A DNA stretch of 64,000 nucleotides from Euglena gracilis (Eukaryota > Euglenida > Euglenophyceae > Euglenales). The notes beneath the pieces are model-generated. The model did no database searches and was not told the origin of the DNA. It saw nothing but the letters and a program-made list of their open reading frames with translations. The DNA is taken from assembly GCA_039621445.1 (NCBI GenBank), contig CP154956.1:46977291-47041290 (forward strand), in the 5' to 3' direction. Made by a program: the position numbers and the translations under genes. Shown here piece after piece: positions 44,639-53,254 of this stretch (position 1 is its first letter; each line of letters opens with the position of its first letter).

Positions 44639-46374
44639 GCCGAAGCGAGTTGTTCCATTGGACCAGGTTGATGTGGTGGTGCATTCACACGAAAAACTTC
44701 GGGTAGTGCCCAGGTGGGTATACCCAAAATTTTGGAGTTTGGACCAATGCCATCCATTATCACGCCTTTCACGTTGATGGCTCCCAAATGGGATCCGAGT
44801 TCGTAAATTTTGTCAAGGGGAAGATATTGTTCGCCCTTGGTTGTGTAAGCGAAATCCGCAGATTGTGGCACTCGTTCATAGTAAATATTGTCCACTACGG
44901 GACGCAGGGGTTTTTCTCCGACAACCCGTATCGCTGTCGGTTCCGGCAGAGGTACGGCGGGGGTTGTCGGTGGTTGCGGTTGAGATTGTACAGATGGTTG
45001 AGTTTGTACGGGTTGTAGTGGTTGAGGGGCTGGTTGAGGTGATTCGTCTGTTTCCATGGTATACTTCGGCTCTGGTTCTGCCGTTGTATACTCGTCATAA
45101 GGCTCTTCGGCCATCTCGTCGGTATAGTTTTCATCGTATGGCTCTTCGGCCTGCATAGCGTATTGTGATGGCATACCAGCCTCCCAGTTCCTGGCAGGTG
45201 GCATGTGTGGGGCAGAGGAAAAACGTTGTTGTGGTAAGTATATTGATTCTTGCATTTGTACATCACCCATCTCACTTTCTGTGAGTTCAGGAGTATAGCG
45301 ACGCATGTGTTCCGCGTAAGCACCCACTGGGTGCACGCCGCGGAGCACAGGCGGAACCAGGACTCCCAGGTCCCTGAGGGTTACGTTGTCTGGAAATCCG
45401 GATTCTCTGGGTTGGAAGAAGATTCTACCGGCTATCGTACTCTGGGACCACATGTCCCAGGTGGCGATAGGCTTGTTGGAGATTGCAAGCAATTGTCGGC
45501 AGTACGAATCCCACATCACTCGGATGAAGGGATCCGGTCTGTCCTCTGCGCACATGCGCAGAGCGTTACGAATTGTATCTGTTGAAGCCGTTGTCAGTTC
45601 ACCCATGTACTTGGGGAACCGAGGCATAACGGGAGCGGCATACTGCCTTTGTGGAGGTTCTGGTTGTGTGGCATACTGCCCTTGTGGAGGTTGTGCGGCA
45701 TACTGCCCTTGTGGAGGTTGTGCGGGGTAATAATGACTACGTAGTTGTTCAGCCCATTGTCGTTGTTCAGATTGGATATATTGTTGTTCTACCACCGCAA
45801 AAGCAGCGCGTTGGCTACTGCTACTAGCCAGATCGTATCTCCTTGGGGGCCGCGGTTGCGGCACCGCAAACTGTTCATAGGCAGATTCCGTTTGTTGTGG
45901 AATCATAGGTTGAGATTGTATGCCACCAAGTATAGTTTGTTGTGGGGCAGCATGCGGAGCCGCATGTTGAGTCACAGGGGGATTTGCCACTGCGGGCCGT
46001 GCTGCCGGAGCAGCTTGTAACGGAGGGGCTGCCACTACGGGCCTTGCTGCCGAAGCAGGTTGTACATGCCGAACGGGGACTTGCCCTACGCAAGGGAGTG
46101 CAAGTCCTCGTCCACCCGAAGGAGGTTGTGGGTGAGGGGGTCCTCCCGTAGGAGGTTTTCCAGGGGGAACATACGGTTGGGATGATGGAGGACCAGGTCC
46201 CCTTCCTCCAGCATCTATCTTGAAAAAAAAGCAGATAGTAGCAAGTGCTGAACTGTGGGGAAACAGAGAAATAAGGCATTGTAGGGTAACGTTGTATGCA
46301 TGCAACCAAGTGTACACAGACACAAAAATATTTGTATGTTTGCAATAACTGTAAAATCGAAATTGTAGCTCCAA
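44635..46374 (-). CDS. Retroelement 3' ORF A, 579 codons
   Basis: Follows the chromodomain ORF after about 145 bp. The first ~50 codons lie over a pyrimidine-rich stretch ending TTTTTTTTTCAAG at about 46217, which resembles a splice acceptor. The protein proper may start near DAGGRGPGPPSS, on a spliced subgenomic RNA. It is Pro/Gln/Ala-rich with a globular middle (PRFPKYMGELTTASTDTIRN, DPFIRVMWDSYCRQLLAI) and three short tandem YPAQPPQGQYAA-type repeats. No family is recognised. Confidence 0.6.
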   Translation of the reverse strand: MELQFRFYSYCKHTNIFVSVYTWLHAYNVTLQCLISLFPHSSALATICFFFKIDAGGRGPGPPSSQPYVPPGKPPTGGPPHPQPPSGGRGLALPCVGQVPVRHVQPASAARPVVAAPPLQAAPAARPAVANPPVTQHAAPHAAPQQTILGGIQSQPMIPQQTESAYEQFAVPQPRPPRRYDLASSSSQRAAFAVVEQQYIQSEQRQWAEQLRSHYYPAQPPQGQYAAQPPQGQYATQPEPPQRQYAAPVMPRFPKYMGELTTASTDTIRNALRMCAEDRPDPFIRVMWDSYCRQLLAISNKPIATWDMWSQSTIAGRIFFQPRESGFPDNVTLRDLGVLVPPVLRGVHPVGAYAEHMRRYTPELTESEMGDVQMQESIYLPQQRFSSAPHMPPARNWEAGMPSQYAMQAEEPYDENYTDEMAEEPYDEYTTAEPEPKYTMETDESPQPAPQPLQPVQTQPSVQSQPQPPTTPAVPLPEPTAIRVVGEKPLRPVVDNIYYERVPQSADFAYTTKGEQYLPLDKIYELGSHLGAINVKGVIMDGIGPNSKILGIPTWALPEVFRVNAPPHQPGPMEQLASA

Positions 46375-46518
46375 GTGTAAAAATGGGTTGTATAGAACCG
46401 TAGTCCTTTAGCTAAAAGTCCTTCGCTAGGGACAAAATGGTTTGACATCCGCCCATTATACATTTTGTCAAAAGTCCATGCTATGGACAAAATCTTAGTC
46501 ATCCTTGTATATGCTCCC

Positions 46519-47082
46519 TTAGAACGTATTTACAGAAATGTCAATGTTGTTTCGTTTGTTCCATAGCTTCCAGTCTTGTTGGATGTAACCAACAAAACTA
46601 GTTGCTGGTTCCCAAGTGTCCCCTTCGGGAACATATCCTTTCCACCGTGCTTTCCAGTAATTTACACCTCTGTCTACTTTGTGGTCGAGGATTTTGTCAA
46701 CGACAAAGTCATCTGTTTCAGGCAGTTTTGACCGTGGTTTGAAGTAGAGGAAGGGTATTGCTTTACCGTTTGGTGGAGTCAGGTATGGTTTGAAGTCATC
46801 CATGTGTACATCCTCGACACTGTTTGGTAAAGAGACTTTATAGCGCCCACTTGTACCCACCCAATCAAGGATCTCACATGGTCCGATCCAGAGGGGGTCC
46901 AACTTCGTGGATTGCATGCGGGTTCTACTGTTCCGAACCCACACGCGGTCACCTGGGTTGTATATCGGTGATTTGTACTGTTGTAAAAATTGTCGTTGTT
47001 TTTGTATGTGTATAGCGACTACGCGCTTTTGCACATCCGTGCGCAAGGTTTCTACTTCAGAGAACCATGTTTCGCAACTCAC
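46519..47082 (-). CDS. Integrase C-terminus with chromodomain
   Basis: The C-terminal part of the Ty3-type polyprotein. The integrase C-terminal barrel (PGDRVWVRNSRT, LDPLWIGPCEILDWVG, GRYKVSLPN) is followed at about residues 130-175 by a chromodomain (FVVDKILDH, YWKARWKGYVPEGDTWEP), which directs integration to methylated histone-marked chromatin in chromoviruses. It is in the same frame as the integrase core upstream, parted from it by a stop at about 47152. Confidence 0.85.
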   Translation of the reverse strand: MSCETWFSEVETLRTDVQKRVVAIHIQKQRQFLQQYKSPIYNPGDRVWVRNSRTRMQSTKLDPLWIGPCEILDWVGTSGRYKVSLPNSVEDVHMDDFKPYLTPPNGKAIPFLYFKPRSKLPETDDFVVDKILDHKVDRGVNYWKARWKGYVPEGDTWEPATSFVGYIQQDWKLWNKRNNIDISVNTF

Positions 47083-47151
47083 GCTAGAACGAGCGGGTCG
47101 TTCTGACGGGATGTCGCCCAGGGCTGGGGGGTCTCGTCCGAAGACGATTTT

Positions 47152-47811
47152 TTACGGTGAGTATTGTAATATCAGACCCGGTAAAGTGTTAATATAAAAT
47201 AAACACCAGGGTAATACTTGTAGCCAGGCATTGTGCGATTCGGCCAGTGAAAGTCGTAGCATGTTGACTACAGCTTTCACTGCCGCTTCAGCGCGACCAT
47301 TGCCTTTTGGACGATAAATGATAGAAAAATGCTGCTCAATTCCGAGTAAACCGCAAAGAGTTGTAAAAAATCGCGAAGAAATCAAATGGTCTTGATCACT
47401 CACGATTTCATTCGGTAAACCCATGAGGCAAATGCATCTTTCTAAAAACATTTGTGCCAAGACTTGTGCTGTCAACCCTGCTTTCTGGCATGGAATGGCT
47501 ACAATGTACCCACTCAGCCGACAGACGACAACAAGAATGTAATCGTAAATTTTGTCATCTGTTCCTTTGCAAGGTTCAAGTTCCAGAAAATCCATGCAGA
47601 GGGATGTAAAAGTGTCATTTGGTACGGGGAAGAAGTCCAACGTACCAGGGGGGTACCTCTGCGCGGTTTCACAGCTTGACAAATTTGGCACCGTTGCGAA
47701 ATTTGTAAACAGCGCTTGTACAAAACTTTTTCGGTCAGGGTTGTACAATACCTGCGACCCACCAGAGAAAGAAGTTTGGGGGCCCCAGGGTGACCTTGGT
47801 TGTGATAACAT
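47152..47811 (-). pseudogene. Integrase catalytic core (nonsense and frameshift)
   Basis: Contains the D-D-E triad context: CMDFLEL, IVSDQDHLISSRFF and YRPKGNGRAEAAVK. It is in the -1 frame relative to the RT-RNase H ORF, so a frameshift lies near 47650. The TAA at 47152 falls where the reading otherwise continues unbroken into KIVFGRDPPALGD. Confidence 0.85.
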
Positions 47812-50036
47812 AAAAGCACGTCATCAACCAAGTCACAGGGTATGCAGTACTTGTATCCAGTATCATTCCGAAAAATCAAACGTAAAGGAGATAAGGTATA
47901 ATTATCAACCAATTCACCGTTACGCAATCTTTGTACAACGTCATTGTAAAAACCATCCTTGGAATAATCCCATTCTCGAAAAAAGAGAGGGGATGGAGAT
48001 CCTGATCGCGTAACTCGGCGGGGGCCCGGAATTCTGCCGCGTTGTCGTTTTCTCCGTACGGGGGCTATCGGCATCCGCCGCCAAATCCGTGAGACAGGAA
48101 AATTGTCAAGTAGGTTGTCAGCGGCGTCTGCGCGCCTTGCGTATTCGTCGGCTTCGCGACTTCCGTGGAACGTGGCATCACCCTCGTCAGGGTTACCAGG
48201 GTAATGCCAGGGTGCACGTGAAAGTTTGTCTGCGACTTTTTGAGTATGACCTGGTGTGTAAACTACCACCAGGTTGAATTGACTCAAAAATTCGTGCCAA
48301 CGGCATCTTCGGCCAACTGAGGACATGGCGTTGTTCAAGTCTTCAGTGTACCAGTGTTGGAGAGACTCATGGTCTGTCAACACTAGTATTTGTACGAGTG
48401 AACTGGCGACCCAACTTCGGAATTTTTGTAGGATAAGGACAACGGCATACGTCTCCTTTTCTCGTAGGCTCCATTTGACTTGTCCTTTTCCGTCTTCACC
48501 TGGTAGCTTTCTGCTGAAGAATGCTACAGGGCGCAGTTCATTGGACGAGTGATGTTGACTCAACACACCGCCGACAGCATAGTCGCTGCTGTCGACCTCC
48601 AGTACGTATGGTTTGTACGGGTCGGCAATGTCAAGTACAACGTTGTCCAACATCAGTTGTTTAATTGTCATTAGCGATTCACGCATTGTATCATCCCATT
48701 GTATCTTTGTATTGTCAGGAGCGCGATTTTTGAGTTGTCGCGTCAGTGGTACCGCGATTTTCGCGAAATTCTTCATGTAAATCGCGTAATACTGCGCTAA
48801 ACCCAAAAATCCTTTTAAATGGGTGATTGTCTTGACGTTTTCAGGTGTCCACTTCTTTATAGCTTCAAGTTTGCTTGGAGATGCTCTCCTTTGTCCGTTG
48901 TTAAGAATGTGTCCACAAAATTTTATCGTTTCGCGAAACAAACGCATTTTTGCACCTTTGACGAAAAGCAAGTGTTTTTGAAACGTTGTCAGTACGGAAC
49001 GTATATCGCGGTAGTGAATATCAAGGATATCACTACCCGAATTTGTAATGGGAGGAGGTGTGCCAATCAGCACGTCATCAATGTATACCATTGCAAACGG
49101 TAAGTCTCGTAAAATCCATTGTATCATTCTTTGGAACATGGCTGGGCCATTCTTAACACCCATTGGTGACACCGTCCATTGGTAAACTCCACGAGAGGTT
49201 ACAAATGCGGTGTATAGTTGTGAGTCAGGGTGTAAGTGCATCTGGTGAAAACCATCCTCTAAGTCGAAAATCGACCAGAGGCGGTTTTCCGCTTGTTTTG
49301 TAATCAGGTCTTCGATAAGTGGTAACGGAAATGGATCGTCTTTTGTCTGTGAGTTCAAGTATCGGTAATCCAGCACAAGTCTCCACTTCTTCTCTCCAGA
49401 AGCATCGGGAGGCTTGGGTACAACAAAAGCTTGTGATGTCCACTGGCTTTTGGAGGGTATGATCCATTTTCGTTCAATCAATTTTTCGATCATTGTATTG
49501 AGAGCTTGTTCTCTTTCGCCTGAACAGCGAAAGAATTTTCGGTGCATGGGCTGTGCACCTTCTTTGAGTTCGCTTTTACAGACACCAAAAGGTCCGCGAA
49601 TTGCAGGATCTATGTCATGGGCATAGATAGGATGTTCTAAAACGTCACTGAATTCGCGATTGATCTTTGTACATAGTGCTTGTGATTTGGGATGTTGACC
49701 ACCGCTTTCTATCACTGCGGATAGTTGGTATATTTGGTCATTCTGACCTTTATCCTGTAGGAATTTGTCAGTGTGGTCAATAGTGCCGAATGCGTCAAAG
49801 AAACAAACACAAAAAATGATTTCTTTCAATGGTGGTAATATGACACCGCAAAAATCTTCGAACAAGGGGGTGTCATTCGGTAAATCCCACCACTGAAAAG
49901 TGACATACGTCAGTTGTTGGAACCATTCCGCTTCGGGATTTATAGGAATCAGTAGCACACCGCGTGCTCGATCCCGAAGGATCTTGTCAACGCCAAGAGG
50001 GATAAGTTTCAGAGGTGGATGTAGCCACAGGACCAC
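47514..50036 (-). CDS. pol: Reverse transcriptase, RNase H and integrase zinc domain
   Basis: 840 codons. RT motifs are WRLVLDYRYLNSQT, FDLEDGFHQMHL, VSPMGVKNGPAMFQ and the catalytic YIDDVLIG at about residues 316-323. RNase H has VLEVDSSDYAVGGVLSQ, TDHESLQHW and PGHTQKVADKLSR. The integrase HHCC zinc motif is YHNQGHPG with CQIC. The order RT-RNase H-integrase is Ty3/gypsy, not Ty1/copia. The frame runs about 130 bp past the point where the integrase core moves into another frame. Confidence 0.9.
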   Translation of the reverse strand: MVLWLHPPLKLIPLGVDKILRDRARGVLLIPINPEAEWFQQLTYVTFQWWDLPNDTPLFEDFCGVILPPLKEIIFCVCFFDAFGTIDHTDKFLQDKGQNDQIYQLSAVIESGGQHPKSQALCTKINREFSDVLEHPIYAHDIDPAIRGPFGVCKSELKEGAQPMHRKFFRCSGEREQALNTMIEKLIERKWIIPSKSQWTSQAFVVPKPPDASGEKKWRLVLDYRYLNSQTKDDPFPLPLIEDLITKQAENRLWSIFDLEDGFHQMHLHPDSQLYTAFVTSRGVYQWTVSPMGVKNGPAMFQRMIQWILRDLPFAMVYIDDVLIGTPPPITNSGSDILDIHYRDIRSVLTTFQKHLLFVKGAKMRLFRETIKFCGHILNNGQRRASPSKLEAIKKWTPENVKTITHLKGFLGLAQYYAIYMKNFAKIAVPLTRQLKNRAPDNTKIQWDDTMRESLMTIKQLMLDNVVLDIADPYKPYVLEVDSSDYAVGGVLSQHHSSNELRPVAFFSRKLPGEDGKGQVKWSLREKETYAVVLILQKFRSWVASSLVQILVLTDHESLQHWYTEDLNNAMSSVGRRCRWHEFLSQFNLVVVYTPGHTQKVADKLSRAPWHYPGNPDEGDATFHGSREADEYARRADAADNLLDNFPVSRIWRRMPIAPVRRKRQRGRIPGPRRVTRSGSPSPLFFREWDYSKDGFYNDVVQRLRNGELVDNYTLSPLRLIFRNDTGYKYCIPCDLVDDVLLCYHNQGHPGAPKLLSLVGRRYCTTLTEKVLYKRCLQISQRCQICQAVKPRRGTPLVRWTSSPYQMTLLHPSAWIFWNLNLAKEQMTKFTITFLLSSVG

Positions 50037-50536
50037 ATCACCCCAAAACTTATCAAACGCATTTGTATGGTTTGACCAGTAATGAGTAAACGAGAATGTG
50101 CTTTGGATGAGAATGCGTCAATCTCCAATTGTAGGTCCATCGACTTCGCGATTTGTGCGATTTTGGAAAACCAAGTTTCCAGAATGCGGTATTGTCCAAA
50201 ATTGAACGCATTCCAGATGCGGTTCGCGAAAACTGTTGCGGTTTCAGTCCTATGGAGGGCTGAAACACAGTTTACCGAGCCACAATGGTAATACGTTGTG
50301 TCCGAAGACACTTCATCAGGCATTATACCAAGTGTATCAGGTGTATCGTGTAGAGGACGATTGTCGTTGGCATTCTGCCACTTGTATGCAGGGGCATTAG
50401 AGGGGTTGGCATTCTGCCATTCGGGGTCAGAGAGATTGGCTTTCTGCCATTGGAGGTCCTGCTGCGCGATTCTCGCGATTCCGAACAGAGAGGCGATTCC
50501 GCGTTTGTCCAATTGGCGATGTACGTCAACACACAA
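50009..50536 (-). pseudogene. Segment upstream of RT resembling a DIRS-type post-RNase H module
   Basis: Reads TWFSKIAQ, LQLEIDAFSSKAHS and, in the next frame, VLWLHPPLKLIPLGVDKI followed by GVLLIPINPEAEWFQQL. The pattern D-AF-S...PP..LI...KI...P.....WF resembles the segment that follows RNase H in DIRS and some protist elements, but here it precedes RT. Similarity judged by eye only. Confidence 0.4.
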
Positions 50537-51180
50537 CGGGTAACAACCCGGTTGTTGTGTTCTCGTTCAGCGGTCAGGGTAAACTCGGTACCGGTTCCGG
50601 TACCAAGTGTACTCTGGTTGTTGTGTAAAGCGATTAGTTTGGAAGGTTCAACAATACATACACAGTCGAAATCAGGTTGTGTGGAAATTCTCCGGCAATG
50701 TGCGCATTGGTAGGAAGTGTCGGTCTGGTAGTGCATGTCAGTCATGTGTAGTGTGTGTATGGGGGTGTTGAAAGTTGTAGCTGCTGGGGGGTGTACAGGG
50801 GTGTCCGAAATCGACACACCTGGTGGAAAACGTAAAAGTTGTGCAGCTGGGCGGCTACTCGACACCAAAATTTCTTCAGGCCTTTGGGCTTTCGCCTTGG
50901 AACCCAGTGAAACGTGGGGGGTTAAGGTACTCCCTTCCCCTACCGCACGGGAAACGTACGGTAAAAGTGCAGTGGGCAGGGGGGCAGCTTTCTCTTTACC
51001 CCTAGGGTAGGAAACGGTGTTTTCGGTTGTAGAAAACGTTGTGGCCAGGCGGGGAGACATCTGGGAAGATGTCATGGGGGAGAAATTCGGTGTGGTGGGT
51101 TGTGTGCGTGAAGTATTGTGCAAACCGAGGGAGGGGCAATCCACAATAAGGCGGTTCTGACGCAAGAACGGAAAACCCAA
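50323..51180 (-). CDS. Linker ORF between protease and RT, unknown
   Basis: 285 codons, Ser/Thr/Pro-rich, with a CAHC pair and a later CVC (YQCAHCRRIS, FDCVCIVE). It overlaps the protease ORF by about 180 bp in a different frame. Whether it is translated is uncertain. Confidence 0.3.
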   Translation of the reverse strand: MGFPFLRQNRLIVDCPSLGLHNTSRTQPTTPNFSPMTSSQMSPRLATTFSTTENTVSYPRGKEKAAPLPTALLPYVSRAVGEGSTLTPHVSLGSKAKAQRPEEILVSSSRPAAQLLRFPPGVSISDTPVHPPAATTFNTPIHTLHMTDMHYQTDTSYQCAHCRRISTQPDFDCVCIVEPSKLIALHNNQSTLGTGTGTEFTLTAEREHNNRVVTRCVLTYIANWTNAESPLCSESRESRSRTSNGRKPISLTPNGRMPTPLMPLHTSGRMPTTIVLYTIHLIHLV

Positions 51181-51715
51181 AAATTACGTCAGACCCGCGG
51201 ATACCCGATTCGTAACTCCAGGTACCCAGAAAATTTTGTATGTGTGGGGGCTGTGAGTGGTGCTTGGGGATGATGGGGAGGAAAAAGCCAAGTACTCCAT
51301 CAAAATTATGACTGCTGACAACAGCCCCATGTGTGGTAGTGACTTGGGATGCTTTTTGGACATACACCAAGAGGGAGTTGGGAATTAATCCCGTTCGAAA
51401 GAGAAGGGGGATTCGACACCCTGTGTCGACCAAAATTTTGCATTTGGTAGAAAAATTTTGTTTTCGAATTTCCGCTTGGACCAAAAGTTCCATGGGGGGT
51501 ACGCAAAGTGTGGGATCCGGTGTAAAATTGTTGTATCTCCAACTATGCCAGGATCCCGTTCCTACTTTGCTCAGCATTCCAGGCTGAAATTTGGAGTGGG
51601 GGGTGGGGGACCCGAACATTTTCCGGGTACCGACCAAAAAGGCAGATGGGCAGGGAAAGTAAGGTTGATCAGGTCCTACTTCCGTCTGTTCATCAGCCCA
51701 GAGGTCCGTGCCCAC
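51002..51715 (-). CDS. pro: Retroviral-type aspartic protease
   Basis: The catalytic motif LVDTGC is at about residues 91-96 (CKILVDTGCRIPLLFRTGLI), followed by the VLGFFLPI-type second strand. It lies between the Gag zinc knuckle and RT, as in gypsy elements. Confidence 0.75.
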   Translation of the reverse strand: MGTDLWADEQTEVGPDQPYFPCPSAFLVGTRKMFGSPTPHSKFQPGMLSKVGTGSWHSWRYNNFTPDPTLCVPPMELLVQAEIRKQNFSTKCKILVDTGCRIPLLFRTGLIPNSLLVYVQKASQVTTTHGAVVSSHNFDGVLGFFLPIIPKHHSQPPHIQNFLGTWSYESGIRGSDVIFGFSVLASEPPYCGLPLPRFAQYFTHTTHHTEFLPHDIFPDVSPPGHNVFYNRKHRFLP

Positions 51716-52036
51716 AGACCTCGGGCTCCCCTACTCCAAGTCCGATTCAGCACTTCGGCTGTTTATCGTTTTCTTGTGTGAGTAGATAGCGCGCAATGCG
51801 CGGACCGCATTGCGGTCGTCATCCAATGAGGATTCGGAGTTCTCATCCCCCTCCCTGCCCGAAGCCGGGGTTCCCTCCTCTAAAGAGGAGATTTTGAACC
51901 CGACCTTGTGTTTGTTTTTGTGTTTTGTATCATTGTGGTGACGCTGGTTCGGGCGGGGAGAGCGAGAACGGTAACATTTGGACGAGTGGTGATTGTGTGA
52001 TCCACAAAGGGAACACTTTTGTCGGTTTTGTGACTT

Positions 52037-53254
52037 TTATCGGTTTTGTGATGGGCTTTCACCCCTTGGAGGTCTTGGTGAACGGAATCCCGTTCGACCA
52101 CGGTTGTTGTAACCCGGTTTCCCGGATGACGATCGCGAAGAAGATGATCCACTTCGCGAACGTGATCGCGATGAGTCGCGATTTGTATCACGTTTGTAAG
52201 GGGGTCGGGGTGATCGAGCACGAGGTGCGCGATCGCGTCCGCGGTCGCGGAACGGTGATCGAGACCTTTGTCGATAACCCGACGATTGTGATGGTCCAGA
52301 TTTGTGCGAATATCCGGAGGAGCGCGAGCTCCGCGAGGATTGTGAACCCCGTGGACTCTGATACCGCTTTCGCGTATCAGGGTGGGGGCAGTCACGGGAC
52401 GTATGCCCCAGTTTGTTGCACAAAAAGCAAGTTTTGTCAGAAGATTGGTCAGATGAGCGCGGATAGCGCGTTTTTGTATCTCCCCTTGCGGAGTTTGTAT
52501 GTTTACCGTATCCCCGCGGGGATTTTTGGCGATTTTTGACAAGAAGTCTTTTGTAGGGCACTTACCGTACCGCTAGGGAGACCAGCGGTAGGGTGGTGGG
52601 TGTAAGCCGATTGTATCTGTCCCAAAAGTTGTGAGAGTTTCATTTGTTTGGAAACATAGTTCCATCGTTGTTCAAGTGTGAGTTTGTTGTCCGCGAGTTC
52701 CTCGCGGTGGATGTCCTTGATAATTGTAGGAATGAAATGGAGGAAAACCGCATCAAATTGTTCTTTCATTTGGTTCTCTCCTAGTTCATCAACCTCAGAA
52801 GCCAATGCCAACCATTTGGAATACCAAAGGTCGATTGACTTCCATTTTCGGTCACTGGGCGCGAATTGCCGCCATTTTTTCTCCAGCGTATTTCGCAAAA
52901 TTAGGCTTGAACAGGTTGACGCATATTGGTCAACCAGTTCATCAAAGTAATCCTATTCCGGATCACAAGTTGTCGGGCGCGATCTTTTTCTTCCTTTGCA
53001 AGGCAATCAATGAACTCCATTTTGATTACCTCGAGGTTCCCGTCTTGGGTTGGCCCCTTCAAGACCCAGTAGTATGTCCAGTCGCGCCAAAACTGTTTCC
53101 AAGTTGTGGGATCTCCGTCCCATTGTGGTTTTACCTTGTTGGCAATTGTAATGGTACCTTTGAAATCGCGTTGTGGGCCGCGATTTCCATCGTAAGTGTT
53201 ATTATAGGGTTGTTGTGGTAGGGTGCGCAAATGCGCATCCAAAACGGTACGCAT
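52037..53254 (-). pseudogene. gag: Gag capsid and nucleocapsid, frame-shifted
   Basis: Capsid-like block VKPQWDGDPTTWKQFWRDW (53254-52901), continued in another frame by FDAVFLHFIPTIIKDIHREE (52898-52503), then a nucleocapsid with one CCHC zinc knuckle, CFLCNKLGHTSRDC (CX2CX4HX4C), and an Arg/Ser-rich tail (52561-52037). Two frame changes within 700 bp. Confidence 0.8.

Noticed and set aside
51925-52539. 204-codon + strand ORF
   Set aside because: Antisense to the Arg/Ser-rich Gag nucleocapsid region that carries a clear CCHC knuckle.
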